Position numbers and translations under genes: made by a program. DNA of 64,000 nucleotides from CAZIUL01 sp964542475 (GTDB taxonomy: Bacteria > Planctomycetota > B15-G4 > CAYZWU01): contig CAZIUL010000002.1 in assembly GCA_964542475.1 (NCBI GenBank), positions 62,001-126,000 on the forward strand, read 5' to 3'. Positions 7,487 to 16,500 of this stretch are shown piece after piece. Below the pieces are notes generated by a model that was not told the DNA's origin, made no database searches, and saw nothing but the letters and a program-made list of their open reading frames with translations. The stretch's first letter is position 1; every line of letters starts with the position of its first letter.

Positions 7487-9396
7487 TCAGGGATTCTCTG
7501 CCCTTTCTTGACACTGATCGACTCTTCCTTGCACGCGAAGACGCAGGAGCCGCAGTTGACGCACAACGTTCTGTCGATCCTGACCTTGGCCTTGCGCTCG
7601 CTCTGGATGAGCGCCGGACATTCGAAGCTTTTCACACACAGCCCGCAGCCCTCGCATCTTTCAGGATCGATCTCAACCAGGTTGTCCTTCCAACGTGCGT
7701 ACACTGTTCGGCCCCCGTGAATCAGGCATGGGGCCCTGGATATGAGCACGGCCGGTCCACCTTCCGAGGATCGTGTGAACTCATGCGCGTCGAGCAGAGC
7801 TTTTTTCATCGCGTGAAAATCGTACGGCTCAACAACCTCGAACCATCGCACACCGCATCCTTTTACAACCTTTTCCAAAGATATGCTTTTTCCTTGCGAC
7901 CCGTCGGCAAGCACCCCGGTTGTCATGGCAGGCTGCATTCCGGTCATTGCCGTAACCATGTTGTCCAGGATTACCAGGACGAACCTGGAATCGGTGTACA
8001 CCGCGTTTATCAGGCCGGTCACACCCGAATGAAGAAAGGTTGAATCCCCGATTGTTGCAACCACGGCCCGCTCATGCCCGCTCGAACGGTACGCCTGGTC
8101 AAACCCGCCGGCCATGCTAACGGCAGCTCCCATGTTCAGGCATGTGTCAACCGCCCTCAGGTTGATGCCGAGCGTGTAGCACCCGATGTCCGAGGTGAAT
8201 ATGGCCTTTGGCAAGCTTTTCTTGATGGCGAAAAATGCTGAACGGTGGGGGCAGCCCGGACAAAGCGTTGGCCGCCTCTGGGGCACCTCAACTTTTTCGA
8301 GTGCCGCGTCTAAAGGGCCGGAAACCTCAAGGGAACGGCTTTTCCCCGTTTCCAGGCCGCATTCGGAAAGAACACGCCCGAGTATCCCGGCAATTGTTTC
8401 GGGGCTGAGCTCTCCGGCGCGCGGCACATGACCAGAGAGCCTGCCCAGCACGTTTTTCCGGCTTGAGAACACCTTCTCGATGGTGTCGTCAGGCTCCTCT
8501 ATCACCAGCACCTTTTCGTACCTGGAAAGGAGGTCGTCGAGCTCGTCCTCGTTCATCGGATGGGGGAGCCCCACCTTGAGAATCGGCAGCTCCATTTCGA
8601 GATCACTCAGCAGGTCCAGCAGGTGCGCAAGAGGAGGGCCTCCGGCCACGATACACAAGGGGCCCGATCCTTCAGGCCCTGTCAACCGGTTCAGGCCGCT
8701 GCTGTTGTCAAAATCGCCGCCCTCTTCAGCTGCGATGAGGTCCAGCTTGTTGTTGAGTTCATGATGCAGCGCCAAGCGAAACTTCGGTGTTGCTGCCCAG
8801 CGGCCGGGGTCCTTCTTGAAAGCCGGGGGACGGTCTACAAGGCCGGGCTTCCTGAACGGGATCCATTGGCGCGCATGGCAGATGCGGATGGATGGACGCA
8901 GTATGACCGGGATCCCGTGTTTCTCAGAAAGTTCGAAGGCGGCAGCCGCCATGTCCCGAGCCTCTTCGGGGCTGGATGGATCGAGAACCGGCAGCTTTGC
9001 AAACACGGCATAGGCGCGGGTGTCCTGTTCGGTTTGAGAGGAGTGGGGGCCCGGATCGTCGCACGAGATCACAACGAGCCCCCCTACGGTGCCCGTGTAA
9101 GCTGCAGACATGAGCGGGTCGGCTGCCACGTTCAGGCCGACCTGTTTCATGACCACGGCAGCGCGTTTTCCGCTCCATGCGATGGCGATGGCGGCCTCCA
9201 GGGCCACCTTTTCGTTGATCGACCACTCCGTGTATATATCGAGGTTTTCAATCTTTTTGAAACGGACCACCTCCGGCATGATCTCAGAGCTTGGCGTCCC
9301 GGGATAGCCTGTGACCGCATGACACCCGGCTTCAACGAGCCCGCGTGCCACAGCACCGTTTCCCATGAGTATTTCACCTTGCGTTTTTGTCTTCAT
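7483..9396 (-). CDS. iorA: Indolepyruvate:ferredoxin oxidoreductase alpha subunit
   Basis: A 637-residue subunit of the thiamine-diphosphate enzyme that oxidatively decarboxylates aryl pyruvates (from aromatic amino acids) to acyl-CoA with ferredoxin as acceptor. Order: pyruvate:ferredoxin oxidoreductase domain (GYPGTPSSEI, TEWSINEKVALEAA), a swivel region, a TPP-binding domain (LCPGCPHRSAF; GDSTFLHSGVTGL; ILDN), and two [4Fe-4S] motifs at the C-terminus (CEGCGLC and CVNCGSCVFAC). Length fits the family. The longest frame begins at 9777, but homology begins at MKTKTQGEILMGNGA, so ATG 9396 was chosen. The usual partner iorB is not adjacent; the next gene downstream is convergent. Confidence 0.93.
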   Translation of the reverse strand: MKTKTQGEILMGNGAVARGLVEAGCHAVTGYPGTPSSEIMPEVVRFKKIENLDIYTEWSINEKVALEAAIAIAWSGKRAAVVMKQVGLNVAADPLMSAAYTGTVGGLVVISCDDPGPHSSQTEQDTRAYAVFAKLPVLDPSSPEEARDMAAAAFELSEKHGIPVILRPSIRICHARQWIPFRKPGLVDRPPAFKKDPGRWAATPKFRLALHHELNNKLDLIAAEEGGDFDNSSGLNRLTGPEGSGPLCIVAGGPPLAHLLDLLSDLEMELPILKVGLPHPMNEDELDDLLSRYEKVLVIEEPDDTIEKVFSSRKNVLGRLSGHVPRAGELSPETIAGILGRVLSECGLETGKSRSLEVSGPLDAALEKVEVPQRRPTLCPGCPHRSAFFAIKKSLPKAIFTSDIGCYTLGINLRAVDTCLNMGAAVSMAGGFDQAYRSSGHERAVVATIGDSTFLHSGVTGLINAVYTDSRFVLVILDNMVTAMTGMQPAMTTGVLADGSQGKSISLEKVVKGCGVRWFEVVEPYDFHAMKKALLDAHEFTRSSEGGPAVLISRAPCLIHGGRTVYARWKDNLVEIDPERCEGCGLCVKSFECPALIQSERKAKVRIDRTLCVNCGSCVFACKEESISVKKGQRIPD

Positions 9397-9455
9397 GTTG
9401 TTGTTTACCAAGTGTCGATTAAGTTGAATTCGGAGGTCCTGCCGGGATTTGGCCG

Positions 9456-9695
9456 CTACTGCTTTTTCTTGACCCGTTCGTAATCCTTGAATGCGAGGTA
9501 TACGATCGCGTACCCTCCGATGATGAGCAGGATCCATTGGATAGCCTTGTAGGCTCCAAAGAGAAAGAGCAACAGCCCAATCACCACAGCCACCTTTTGT
9601 CCCAACGAACCCTTGATCATCACGCCGGTCAGCTGTGTTATGAAGTTCGTTTTGATAAAGTTCTTGGCGCCTGTAAAAACGGATGCAAATGTCAT
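9456..9695 (-). CDS. Small membrane protein, unknown
   Basis: A 79-residue protein preceded by GGAGA at proper spacing. A mildly amphipathic N-terminus is followed by two hydrophobic segments (about 34-48 and 51-67) and a basic end, DYERVKKKQ. It lies 59 bp upstream of iorA on the same strand and may be cotranscribed. I recognise no family. Confidence 0.65.
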   Translation of the reverse strand: MTFASVFTGAKNFIKTNFITQLTGVMIKGSLGQKVAVVIGLLLFLFGAYKAIQWILLIIGGYAIVYLAFKDYERVKKKQ

Positions 9696-9762
9696 TTGAA
9701 TGTCTCCGGTTTCGACAAAAAAGGCTAAAACCCTCTATGTTACAGTACCAAAGGCGTTGAGT

Positions 9763-9796
9763 TTCGAAAAGAGACAAATCAAACGAGCTTTTCGAA
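9763..9796. repeat. Inverted repeat, possible terminator stem
   Basis: TTCGAAAAG and CTTTTCGAA form a perfect 9-bp inverted repeat around a 16-nt loop, between the end of the HAD gene and the start of the small membrane protein. No clear T-run follows, so the role is uncertain. Confidence 0.4.
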
Positions 9797-9858
9797 GACC
9801 AGAACCTGTTTATCCGGGTTTATTGAGGGACAAGAGAGAAGAACGTGTGCCCGGAGGT

Positions 9859-10551
9859 TCACAGCAGGCCAAGCTTTTCCAGAAAGGTTGTGTGGTCGGA
9901 AAGATCCTGAAAAACGATGTCCGCGCCTGCTGCATCGAGCTCTTCAACGGAAAAAGGTCCTGTTGCCACTCCAACCGTTCGGGCTTTGATCGCTTTACCC
10001 GCATCGATGTCATTTGGGGTATCACCGATCACATAAACCTCGCATATTTCGTCGCCGTCTTTGATGAACCGTCTGCCTCGTTCGATCGCAATTTCGAGGA
10101 GCCGCGGCCTGCTGACGGCATCCGAGCCAAACCCTCCAAAGGAAAAGAACCGCCAAAGGCCTGGGCGATCGAGCTTGATTCTTGCTCCTTCTTCGATATT
10201 TCCTGTGCCCAGCCCAAGCAAACAGTGCTGGTTGTTTTCCAGGGCTTCCAGAAGAGGTTCTATCCCGGGCATGATGCGAAAATCTGATGATCTGTCCACC
10301 TCGTTCTGCAGGCCTGCCAGGTATCGATCAAACACCTCCTTCTCTTCGGCATCGGTTGGAGCGCGTCCCATGACCTTGTCACAGATCTCACGGAGGATTG
10401 CCGGATCGGTTTTCCCGGCCGGGCTGATCGATTTGAGGCCGCCTTCCACCCCAAAAACCTCCGTGAAGGCAAGATCGAACGCCCTGAGGCCGGCGCCACC
10501 CGTGAGAACCAGGGTGCCATCAAGATCGAACAGAAAACAGTGAATCAGCAA
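9859..10551 (-). CDS. HAD-family hydrolase, phosphoglycolate-phosphatase-like
   Basis: A 230-residue HAD phosphatase. Motif I is FDLDGTLV at residues 6-13, motif II is at GLGTGN, and motifs III/IV are around YVIGDTPNDIDAGKA, which carries the metal-binding aspartates. The cap is small and helical as in the Gph/PGMB subfamily. TTG at 10551 was chosen because AGGAGG lies 6 nt upstream and the motif begins right after; the longer frame to 10686 has no such support. Divergent from the dehydroquinate-synthase-like gene. The substrate cannot be read from sequence. Confidence 0.8.
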   Translation of the reverse strand: MLIHCFLFDLDGTLVLTGGAGLRAFDLAFTEVFGVEGGLKSISPAGKTDPAILREICDKVMGRAPTDAEEKEVFDRYLAGLQNEVDRSSDFRIMPGIEPLLEALENNQHCLLGLGTGNIEEGARIKLDRPGLWRFFSFGGFGSDAVSRPRLLEIAIERGRRFIKDGDEICEVYVIGDTPNDIDAGKAIKARTVGVATGPFSVEELDAAGADIVFQDLSDHTTFLEKLGLL

Positions 10552-10769
10552 TGTACCCTCCTGAATGACCGTAAAAAAAAACGGATATAGCACACGAACC
10601 CCTGCGAGAACAGCAAAAACAAGATAATCCACCGGCACACCTCCGGTGCCGCAGTTGATGAGGATAAAACATGGGGGCCAGCGCATGTTTTGAGGATTGT
10701 CTTGGACGATGCGCTCTCATGCGACTACAATCAGGTGGTTTACACGGAGGTGCTTTTCGAGGGTGCGCG

Positions 10770-11984
10770 ATGGACGGCAACACACAAAACCGATTGTCTG
10801 ATGAGCAGGATGGGGGGGGGCGCCACCTGCGGTTTACCGTTCCATTCGACTATCCCGTCCGTTTTACACGTGGCGTTTTTGGAAAGGAAAACGATCTCCT
10901 GGCATGCACTCTTGACCGGCTCGACGAAGGGCGGCGTCATCGGGCAGCGGTTTACATCGACTCAGGAGTAGCGGTTTCACATCCCAACCTGATCACTCGC
11001 CTCAAGTCGTACTTTCACCGCTGCTCGGACCGGATGGAGCTCGCTGCAAGCCCGGAAATCATTCCCGGCGGCGAGGGGATAAAGAACGGCTGGAAAGCTG
11101 TCCGCAACGTTATGTTCGGCATAGGCAACCTGCATCTCGACAGGCAGAGTTTCGTAATCGCCGTCGGGGGTGGCAGCATGCTGGACATGCTGGGTTTTGC
11201 CGCTTCCATCGTGCACCGGGGGCTCCGGATGGTGCGCATACCCACAACAACGCTTTCTCAGTGCGATGGCGGCCTGGGTGTAAAAAACGGCATGAACGAA
11301 CACGGGCAGAAAAACTTCGTCGGTACCTTTTCTCCTCCTTTTGCCGTCTTGAACGATTTCGATTTTTTGACGACACTCGATCGCGCTGATTGGATAGGAG
11401 GCGTAGCCGAGGCGTTCAAGGTCGCCTTGATCAAAGATGCGGAGTTTTTCTGTTATCTCTGCGACAATGCGGACATGCTGGCGGCGCGAAACGTGGATGT
11501 CATGGAGCGTGTCATCCGACGTTGTGCAGGCTTGCACCTGGAACACATCGAAAAGAGCGGGGATCCGTTCGAGTACGGCTCCGCCAGGCCTCTGGATTTC
11601 GGACACTGGGCCGGGCACAGGCTCGAGGTTCAAACGCATTACCGGTTTTCTCACGGACAGTGTGTTGCCGTGGGTATCGCAATTGACTCGTACTATGCCA
11701 TGCGAAAGGGGTTCATCTCACGCGAGGAAATGGATCGCCTGCTGGATGCGATGGTACGATGCGGCCTGCCGATATACATGGACGAGCTTTCAGAACTCGA
11801 CCGCGACGGCACACCAGTTGTGCTTGAGGGAATCGAACAGTTCAGGGAGCACCTCGGGGGAAACCTCAACGTGACAGTGCCTGAAGGAATAGGCAACAAG
11901 ATAGAGATCCATAATATCGATTCCGGAATCGTCAAGGACGGAATCGATTTCCTGCGGAAGATGTCACACGGAAACGGGAGCTGA
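10770..11984 (+). CDS. 3-dehydroquinate-synthase-like protein, EboD type
   Basis: A 404-residue member of the dehydroquinate synthase / sugar-phosphate cyclase superfamily: NAD-binding GGGSMLD, substrate segment RIPTTTLSQCDGGLGVKNG, and zinc-ligand regions (GGVAEAFKVALIKDAEFF; DFGHWAGH; FSHGQCVAVGI). These blocks match from memory the EboD branch rather than canonical AroB, which is shorter and has different signatures. ATG 10770 has GAGGG 6 nt upstream. rarA follows 32 nt after the stop. No other Ebo-cluster gene (UbiA-type, TatD-type, epimerase-type) adjoins it. A true AroB role is less likely but not excluded. Confidence 0.75.
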   Translation: MDGNTQNRLSDEQDGGGRHLRFTVPFDYPVRFTRGVFGKENDLLACTLDRLDEGRRHRAAVYIDSGVAVSHPNLITRLKSYFHRCSDRMELAASPEIIPGGEGIKNGWKAVRNVMFGIGNLHLDRQSFVIAVGGGSMLDMLGFAASIVHRGLRMVRIPTTTLSQCDGGLGVKNGMNEHGQKNFVGTFSPPFAVLNDFDFLTTLDRADWIGGVAEAFKVALIKDAEFFCYLCDNADMLAARNVDVMERVIRRCAGLHLEHIEKSGDPFEYGSARPLDFGHWAGHRLEVQTHYRFSHGQCVAVGIAIDSYYAMRKGFISREEMDRLLDAMVRCGLPIYMDELSELDRDGTPVVLEGIEQFREHLGGNLNVTVPEGIGNKIEIHNIDSGIVKDGIDFLRKMSHGNGS

Positions 11985-12016
11985 GAGTTTAAACTCGCTT
12001 TTCATGGGAAATCTTA

Positions 12017-13342
12017 ATGATGGCGGGAGAAGCAGCGGAACAGTTCTATCGCGAAAAAGCCCCGCTCGCGGACCGGATGAGGCCCAGAAGCGTAGAGGGG
12101 TTCATCGGGCAAGCTCACCTGATGGGCAACGGATGCGCTTTCAGGCAGGCGATCGAGAGCGACAGGATATCCTCCATGATCTTCTGGGGCCCTCCGGGCA
12201 CAGGCAAGACCACGCTTGGTTTCATCATCGCATCAATGACCAACCGCGAGTTCATACATCTATCTGCAGTGAACGCCGGAGTAAAAGCCATAAAAGAAGC
12301 GGTTGAAGCGGCAAAAACCGTTATCCAGGACCATGGGCGAGGCACGATACTCTTCATCGACGAGATTCACAGGTTCAACAAGGCCCAGCAGGACGTGCTT
12401 CTTCCGCACGTTGAGGAAGGAACCCTGACACTTATCGGTGCTACCACGGAAAACCCTTCGTTCGAGGTCATCTCAGCGCTCTTGAGCCGCTGCAAGGTGG
12501 TTGTACTGGAGCCGCTTGAATACGCGGATCTCGTTACATTGTTGCACCGCTCTTTGAAAGATGAAGAACAAGGGCTTGGAAAGCTCGGTCTTGATATCGA
12601 CGAAAAGGCGGTCGATTTCCTGGTTTCGCTTTCGATGGGGGATGCCAGGGTGTTGTTCAACAACCTCGAACTGGCGAGCTTGAGGGCATCCTCCGGCGAC
12701 AACAGTTTCATCACGCTGGCTAACTCCAAAGAGGCGGCAGGCATGAAGGCGCTCCATTACGACAAGAATGGAGAAGAGCACTTCAACCTGATATCAGCTC
12801 TTCACAAATCGCTTCGCGGATCAGATCCGCAAGCAGCGGTTTACTACCTCATGCGCATGCTGAAAGGCGGAGAGGATCCGTTGTACATCGCGCGCCGCAT
12901 GGTTCGGTTCGCATCAGAAGACATAGGGTGCGCCGATCCCAATGCTCTTACCCTGGCAAATGCGGCCGCAGAGGCTGTACGGTTTCTTGGGCTGCCGGAG
13001 TGCGACACAGCCCTTGCTGAAGCTGCTGTTTACCTGGCCACAGCTCCTAAATCAAACGCGATATACAAATCTCTGAAAAGAGCTTCAAAGATCATCGAAG
13101 ATACGGGACACCTTCCAGTACCCAAGAAGATCCGCAACGCGCCTACGAAACTCATGAAGAATCTCGGATACGGCAGCAACTACAAGTATCCCCATGATTT
13201 CGAGGAAGGGTATGTCCCAGAGCACTACCTGCCGGAGGAGATCGTAAACAGCTTGTTTTATACGCCTTCATCCTTTGGTTTCGAAAAGGATATAGCCAAG
13301 AGGATCGATTACTGGAACAGTCTCAGGAAAAAGAATGAATAG
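12017..13342 (+). CDS. rarA: Replication-associated recombination protein A (RarA/MgsA)
   Basis: A 441-residue AAA+ ATPase of the clamp-loader family that acts at stalled forks. Walker A is GPPGTGKTT near residue 58, Walker B is LFIDEIHRFNK, and sensor 1 is GATTENPSF. The C-terminal tetramerisation region has the family signatures SALHKSLRGSD and YLMRMLKGGEDP. The length matches the family. Two adjacent ATG codons open the frame; GGGAAA upstream is a modest ribosome-binding site. It is downstream of the EboD-like gene on the same strand. Confidence 0.93.
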   Translation: MMAGEAAEQFYREKAPLADRMRPRSVEGFIGQAHLMGNGCAFRQAIESDRISSMIFWGPPGTGKTTLGFIIASMTNREFIHLSAVNAGVKAIKEAVEAAKTVIQDHGRGTILFIDEIHRFNKAQQDVLLPHVEEGTLTLIGATTENPSFEVISALLSRCKVVVLEPLEYADLVTLLHRSLKDEEQGLGKLGLDIDEKAVDFLVSLSMGDARVLFNNLELASLRASSGDNSFITLANSKEAAGMKALHYDKNGEEHFNLISALHKSLRGSDPQAAVYYLMRMLKGGEDPLYIARRMVRFASEDIGCADPNALTLANAAAEAVRFLGLPECDTALAEAAVYLATAPKSNAIYKSLKRASKIIEDTGHLPVPKKIRNAPTKLMKNLGYGSNYKYPHDFEEGYVPEHYLPEEIVNSLFYTPSSFGFEKDIAKRIDYWNSLRKKNE

Positions 13343-13390
13343 AAGAAGCACTAAACGCCCTATCTTCTTTTAAATATTAGGATTATCAAC

Positions 13391-13546
13391 TCACGAGACA
13401 TGTAATAACCAGGGAGACGGACGGAAAGCAGGCTGTAGAAGGCCCTTACGGATCGAGATGCAGGAGATATTATAGTTCACGAACTCAACATAATATTTAT
13501 TATCAGACGTTACCAGAAGACTTTCAGATTCAGCTCCTTGTTTCAT
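13391..13546 (-). CDS. Possible small protein, unknown
   Basis: A 51-residue frame whose ATG at 13546 has GAGGTG 8 nt upstream. The peptide begins MKQGAESESLLV and is not hydrophobic. It lies in the 295-bp spacer between rarA and the thioredoxin-like gene. The ribosome-binding site is the only support; no homology is recognised. Confidence 0.3.
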   Translation of the reverse strand: MKQGAESESLLVTSDNKYYVEFVNYNISCISIRKGLLQPAFRPSPWLLHVS

Positions 13547-13637
13547 GAAGGTTTCACCTCTTGATAATCTGGTATAAAATGTCATATCATTGACACCATG
13601 AAGTGGCGGTCCCTACTTGCTGTAAAGGTTTATAAAG

Positions 13638-14954
13638 ATGGTCATCATCTACGGCAACGGCAATAAAAACCCCTCCCACTGCTACCCAGAAAAGCATGGT
13701 CAACCTGCTATATATTTGTCGTTGGCGGATACGATTACCTTTGTGGCTTTTTTTGCGTTGTCATTTTTTACTTCTGCTGGGAGCTCGTACACCATGCAAA
13801 CCCAGGGAAAGGAAAAACATGAATACCGGAAGCCGGATGAAATATGGAAAAATGTAGAATTAATGCGGGATACAACGTTTTCAGGACAAAAAGCCTCATT
13901 CATTGACATTGATGACGACATCAAAAAATACATAAACTATGAAATAAACAGGATTAAAAGAGCGGATGTATCATTCAGGGGAAAGCAGATATACTATTTG
14001 GGATTGTTGAATAACGAAATTGATAACATTGAACAAACAGTTGATTATTTAAATGAGTATTTGGAATCCGAAGAAAAAACCACTGATAGAAAACACATTA
14101 TTGGTGCCAGAACGGTATTGACAAAAGCGTTGATTAAATGCAATCGGTTATTGGAAGCCTCGACGAATCTCACGTTGCTCGAAGTAGAGGGGGCAGCTTG
14201 CCTTGATCTGATATACATAGAAATGGCCAAGGGGCATTCGAAGAATGGAAACAAGGAGATCGCGCTAAAATTCGCAAAAAAAGGCTTGAAGCAGATGAAA
14301 CCGGATATGATCGGTTATTTCCTTGAACATCTAATTGCTAATTTCATCAGGGAGAAAATGATCGATAATGCAGTTAAACTGCTCGATGAAGCATGCGATA
14401 CAACGAAAGCGTCGGGAAACGACAAAACATTGAAAAATCTAATTACAAAAAAGAAACAACTCAATATGATTTTGAAACCTGTTCCGGATGTTTTATTCAA
14501 GGACGCGGTATGGCTGGATATCGACCCCTCCCCCACCGAAAAGGATCTTGAGTCAAAAATAATACTCCTTTTTTACTGGGAACCGCTGCGCGACCCATGT
14601 ATCGCGCTTCAAAAGGAAATGAACCGACTCGTCCACGAATACAAAAAAAAAGACCTGCTTGTCATAGGTGTAGCGAGATTGAAGAAAAGTGCTGGAATGA
14701 ACATTGATGCTAAAGTCAAAGATGTCGCTCGTGAAGAGGAACTGAATAAATTAATAAAATATTGTATAAATGCTGATTTGAAGTTCCATAACATGTTTGA
14801 TGAATACAACGAGCTTGAAAGCGCGATGTATGTGGATAGTATACCGTACATTTTCCTGTTAGATAAAACCGGACTGGTACGCTTTTTTCAAAACGGTAGT
14901 TATTACGATAGAGAGCTTCTCGAAGGGATGGTTAAAGAGCTGACAAACAAATAG
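13638..14954 (+). CDS. Helical-repeat protein with TlpA/thioredoxin-like domain lacking CxxC
   Basis: A 438-residue protein, probably exported: hydrophobic stretch at about 30-50 ending AGSS. Residues 60-270 are helical and repeat-like. Residues 290-438 look like a TlpA/AhpC-type thioredoxin fold (ILLFYWEPLRDPCIALQKEM, LVIGVAR, YVDSIPYIFLLDKTGLVRF). Where active thioredoxins have W-C-x-x-C, this one reads W-EPLRDP-C, so at most one cysteine remains and dithiol redox activity is unlikely. AAAGG precedes the ATG. First gene of the AT-rich block. Confidence 0.6.
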   Translation: MVIIYGNGNKNPSHCYPEKHGQPAIYLSLADTITFVAFFALSFFTSAGSSYTMQTQGKEKHEYRKPDEIWKNVELMRDTTFSGQKASFIDIDDDIKKYINYEINRIKRADVSFRGKQIYYLGLLNNEIDNIEQTVDYLNEYLESEEKTTDRKHIIGARTVLTKALIKCNRLLEASTNLTLLEVEGAACLDLIYIEMAKGHSKNGNKEIALKFAKKGLKQMKPDMIGYFLEHLIANFIREKMIDNAVKLLDEACDTTKASGNDKTLKNLITKKKQLNMILKPVPDVLFKDAVWLDIDPSPTEKDLESKIILLFYWEPLRDPCIALQKEMNRLVHEYKKKDLLVIGVARLKKSAGMNIDAKVKDVAREEELNKLIKYCINADLKFHNMFDEYNELESAMYVDSIPYIFLLDKTGLVRFFQNGSYYDRELLEGMVKELTNK

Positions 14955-15064
14955 GCGGTCTCTGAATAACTTACTATTGTAAACCAGGGTTAGTAACATG
15001 TAGAATTGTTTTCTAGGCGGTAATAATTGAACTGTTTTATGGTTAGTTTGCATAAAGGGTGATC

Positions 15065-15820
15065 ATGGAAAACAAACCGTTTCAAACAGACAGCCTGCAT
15101 ATGGCCCGGTTGGCTTCCCTTGGCGGGTTGATTACCGGAATTGTCCATGAGATCAGCAATCCCCTGGCTGTTATTAGAGGGTGCTCGCAGCTGCTTTCAT
15201 CAAAAAAACTGCCCTCGGATATTCAAGAGGATATCGATCGGATCATGTCGGAAGCCGAAAGATGTTCGGATATAATCAAGAATGTTCTTGTTTTCGCACG
15301 AAAAGCCGAAGAGGTCCAGGAAAAGTATACTGTTTGTGAGCTCGTAGAAAAAGCTTGTGTGTTAAAGCGGTATTCGCTTAAAAGCAATAATATCAATCTT
15401 CGGTTTGTTACGGAACATCGCCCGATGCTCACTGTTTACGGTAATAAAGCCCAAATGATTCAGGTTATTTTAAATATACTTAATAATTCAGAGCATGCCA
15501 TCAAGGAATCCAGCGGTGAAGGCACTATAGACATTCGTCTTTTCAAAAAAGAGGATGATGCATTGATTGATATAACGGATAATGGTCCGGGTATTGAATC
15601 ACTAAAAGTAAACAATATTTTCGATGCCTATTTTACAACGAAAAAAGAGGGTGAAGGAACAGGCTTAGGCTTATACCTTTCAAGGGAAATCGTAAGAAAA
15701 CATAATGGGAATATTAAAATAACAGATAATAATGTGGGCAAAACTACCTTTAGAATACAATTGCCCCTCTATAAATCGAGCAGTACGGTAAGTAAGGAAA
15801 TCGAAATTCATAATTTTTGA
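15065..15820 (+). CDS. Sensor-less histidine kinase
   Basis: A 251-residue soluble kinase. The HisKA phospho-acceptor region is at residues 12-80 (IVHEISNPLAVIRG; His near 28), followed by a HATPase_c domain with N box (ILNILNNSEHAI), G1 (DITDNGPGI), F box (IFDAYFTTK) and G2 (GTGLGLYLS). There is no membrane segment or recognisable sensor domain, and no response regulator adjoins. AAAGGG lies in front of ATG 15065. It may take its signal from a partner protein; cvpA follows 44 nt downstream. Confidence 0.88.
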   Translation: MENKPFQTDSLHMARLASLGGLITGIVHEISNPLAVIRGCSQLLSSKKLPSDIQEDIDRIMSEAERCSDIIKNVLVFARKAEEVQEKYTVCELVEKACVLKRYSLKSNNINLRFVTEHRPMLTVYGNKAQMIQVILNILNNSEHAIKESSGEGTIDIRLFKKEDDALIDITDNGPGIESLKVNNIFDAYFTTKKEGEGTGLGLYLSREIVRKHNGNIKITDNNVGKTTFRIQLPLYKSSSTVSKEIEIHNF

Positions 15821-15864
15821 CAGAACGCAACGATACAGGGCTTGATTGAGATCGGAGTTTGACA

Positions 15865-16455
15865 ATGGATAAAATTGGTGTTCACCTGGAGATCATCGAT
15901 CTGTTTGCTATCGGAGTAATACTGTTTTTTTTCATTTTAGGCATCTTCAAGGGATTCGTTATGCAGGTGGTTCGACTGCTGACGTTCTTGATTGCCCTAG
16001 CGGTGGCTACACGTTATGCCGGCCCGTCTGAAGACGGTACCGGAAATGGCCTGTCTGGTTATTTAATATCATGGTTTCCTAACCATTTCGGTAACAACAA
16101 CATAGCTGTTTATGTCGCCTATTTCCTGATCTTTATAGCTATTTTCATAATAGGCACATTGATTGGACACCTGCTCAAATCAATTTTGAAGCGCTTGCAT
16201 CTTGGAGCATATGACCGATTACTCGGTGGGTGTCTTGGCATTGCTGTCGGTGCTGTTTGCGTTATTGTAATTGTAAGCAGCTTCGTGTTTATTTCTCCTG
16301 AATCCGAATTTGCGACCAAGATAAGCGATTCTCACACAGCAAGATTATCAACAAAGGCTGTTGGAATCGCAAAACCGTTTTTTCCGGAAGAACTGCACGA
16401 TAAAATGAACAAGGTAATTCAGTCTGTACCCTCGGAAAAATCAGAAACGAAGTGA
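15865..16455 (+). CDS. cvpA: CvpA-family membrane protein
   Basis: A 196-residue inner-membrane protein with four hydrophobic segments (about 10-30, 34-50, 85-105, 125-150). The family start DLFAIGVILFFFILGIFKG and the later segment LLGGCLGIAVGAV are typical of CvpA. The ATG at 15865 has GGAG 7 nt upstream. Family members act in envelope homeostasis and colicin V export; the exact role is unknown. Its end converges on the cytochrome fusion gene. Confidence 0.8.
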   Translation: MDKIGVHLEIIDLFAIGVILFFFILGIFKGFVMQVVRLLTFLIALAVATRYAGPSEDGTGNGLSGYLISWFPNHFGNNNIAVYVAYFLIFIAIFIIGTLIGHLLKSILKRLHLGAYDRLLGGCLGIAVGAVCVIVIVSSFVFISPESEFATKISDSHTARLSTKAVGIAKPFFPEELHDKMNKVIQSVPSEKSETK

Positions 16456-16472
16456 ACCTTAGCTTTTTATAC

Positions 16473-16500
16473 AATAACAGTGAAAACCGTTATTTTTAAT
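16473..16500 (+). terminator. Weak bidirectional terminator hairpin
   Basis: AATAAC and GTTATT bracket a short loop, followed by TTTTTAATT on the plus strand, between the convergent cvpA and cytochrome-fusion genes. Confidence 0.4.

Noticed and set aside
8560..9483. A 307-residue plus-strand frame opposite iorA
   Set aside because: Shadow frame over conserved IorA motifs.
10977..11654. A 225-residue minus-strand frame opposite the EboD-like gene
   Set aside because: Shadow of a conserved gene; no independent support.
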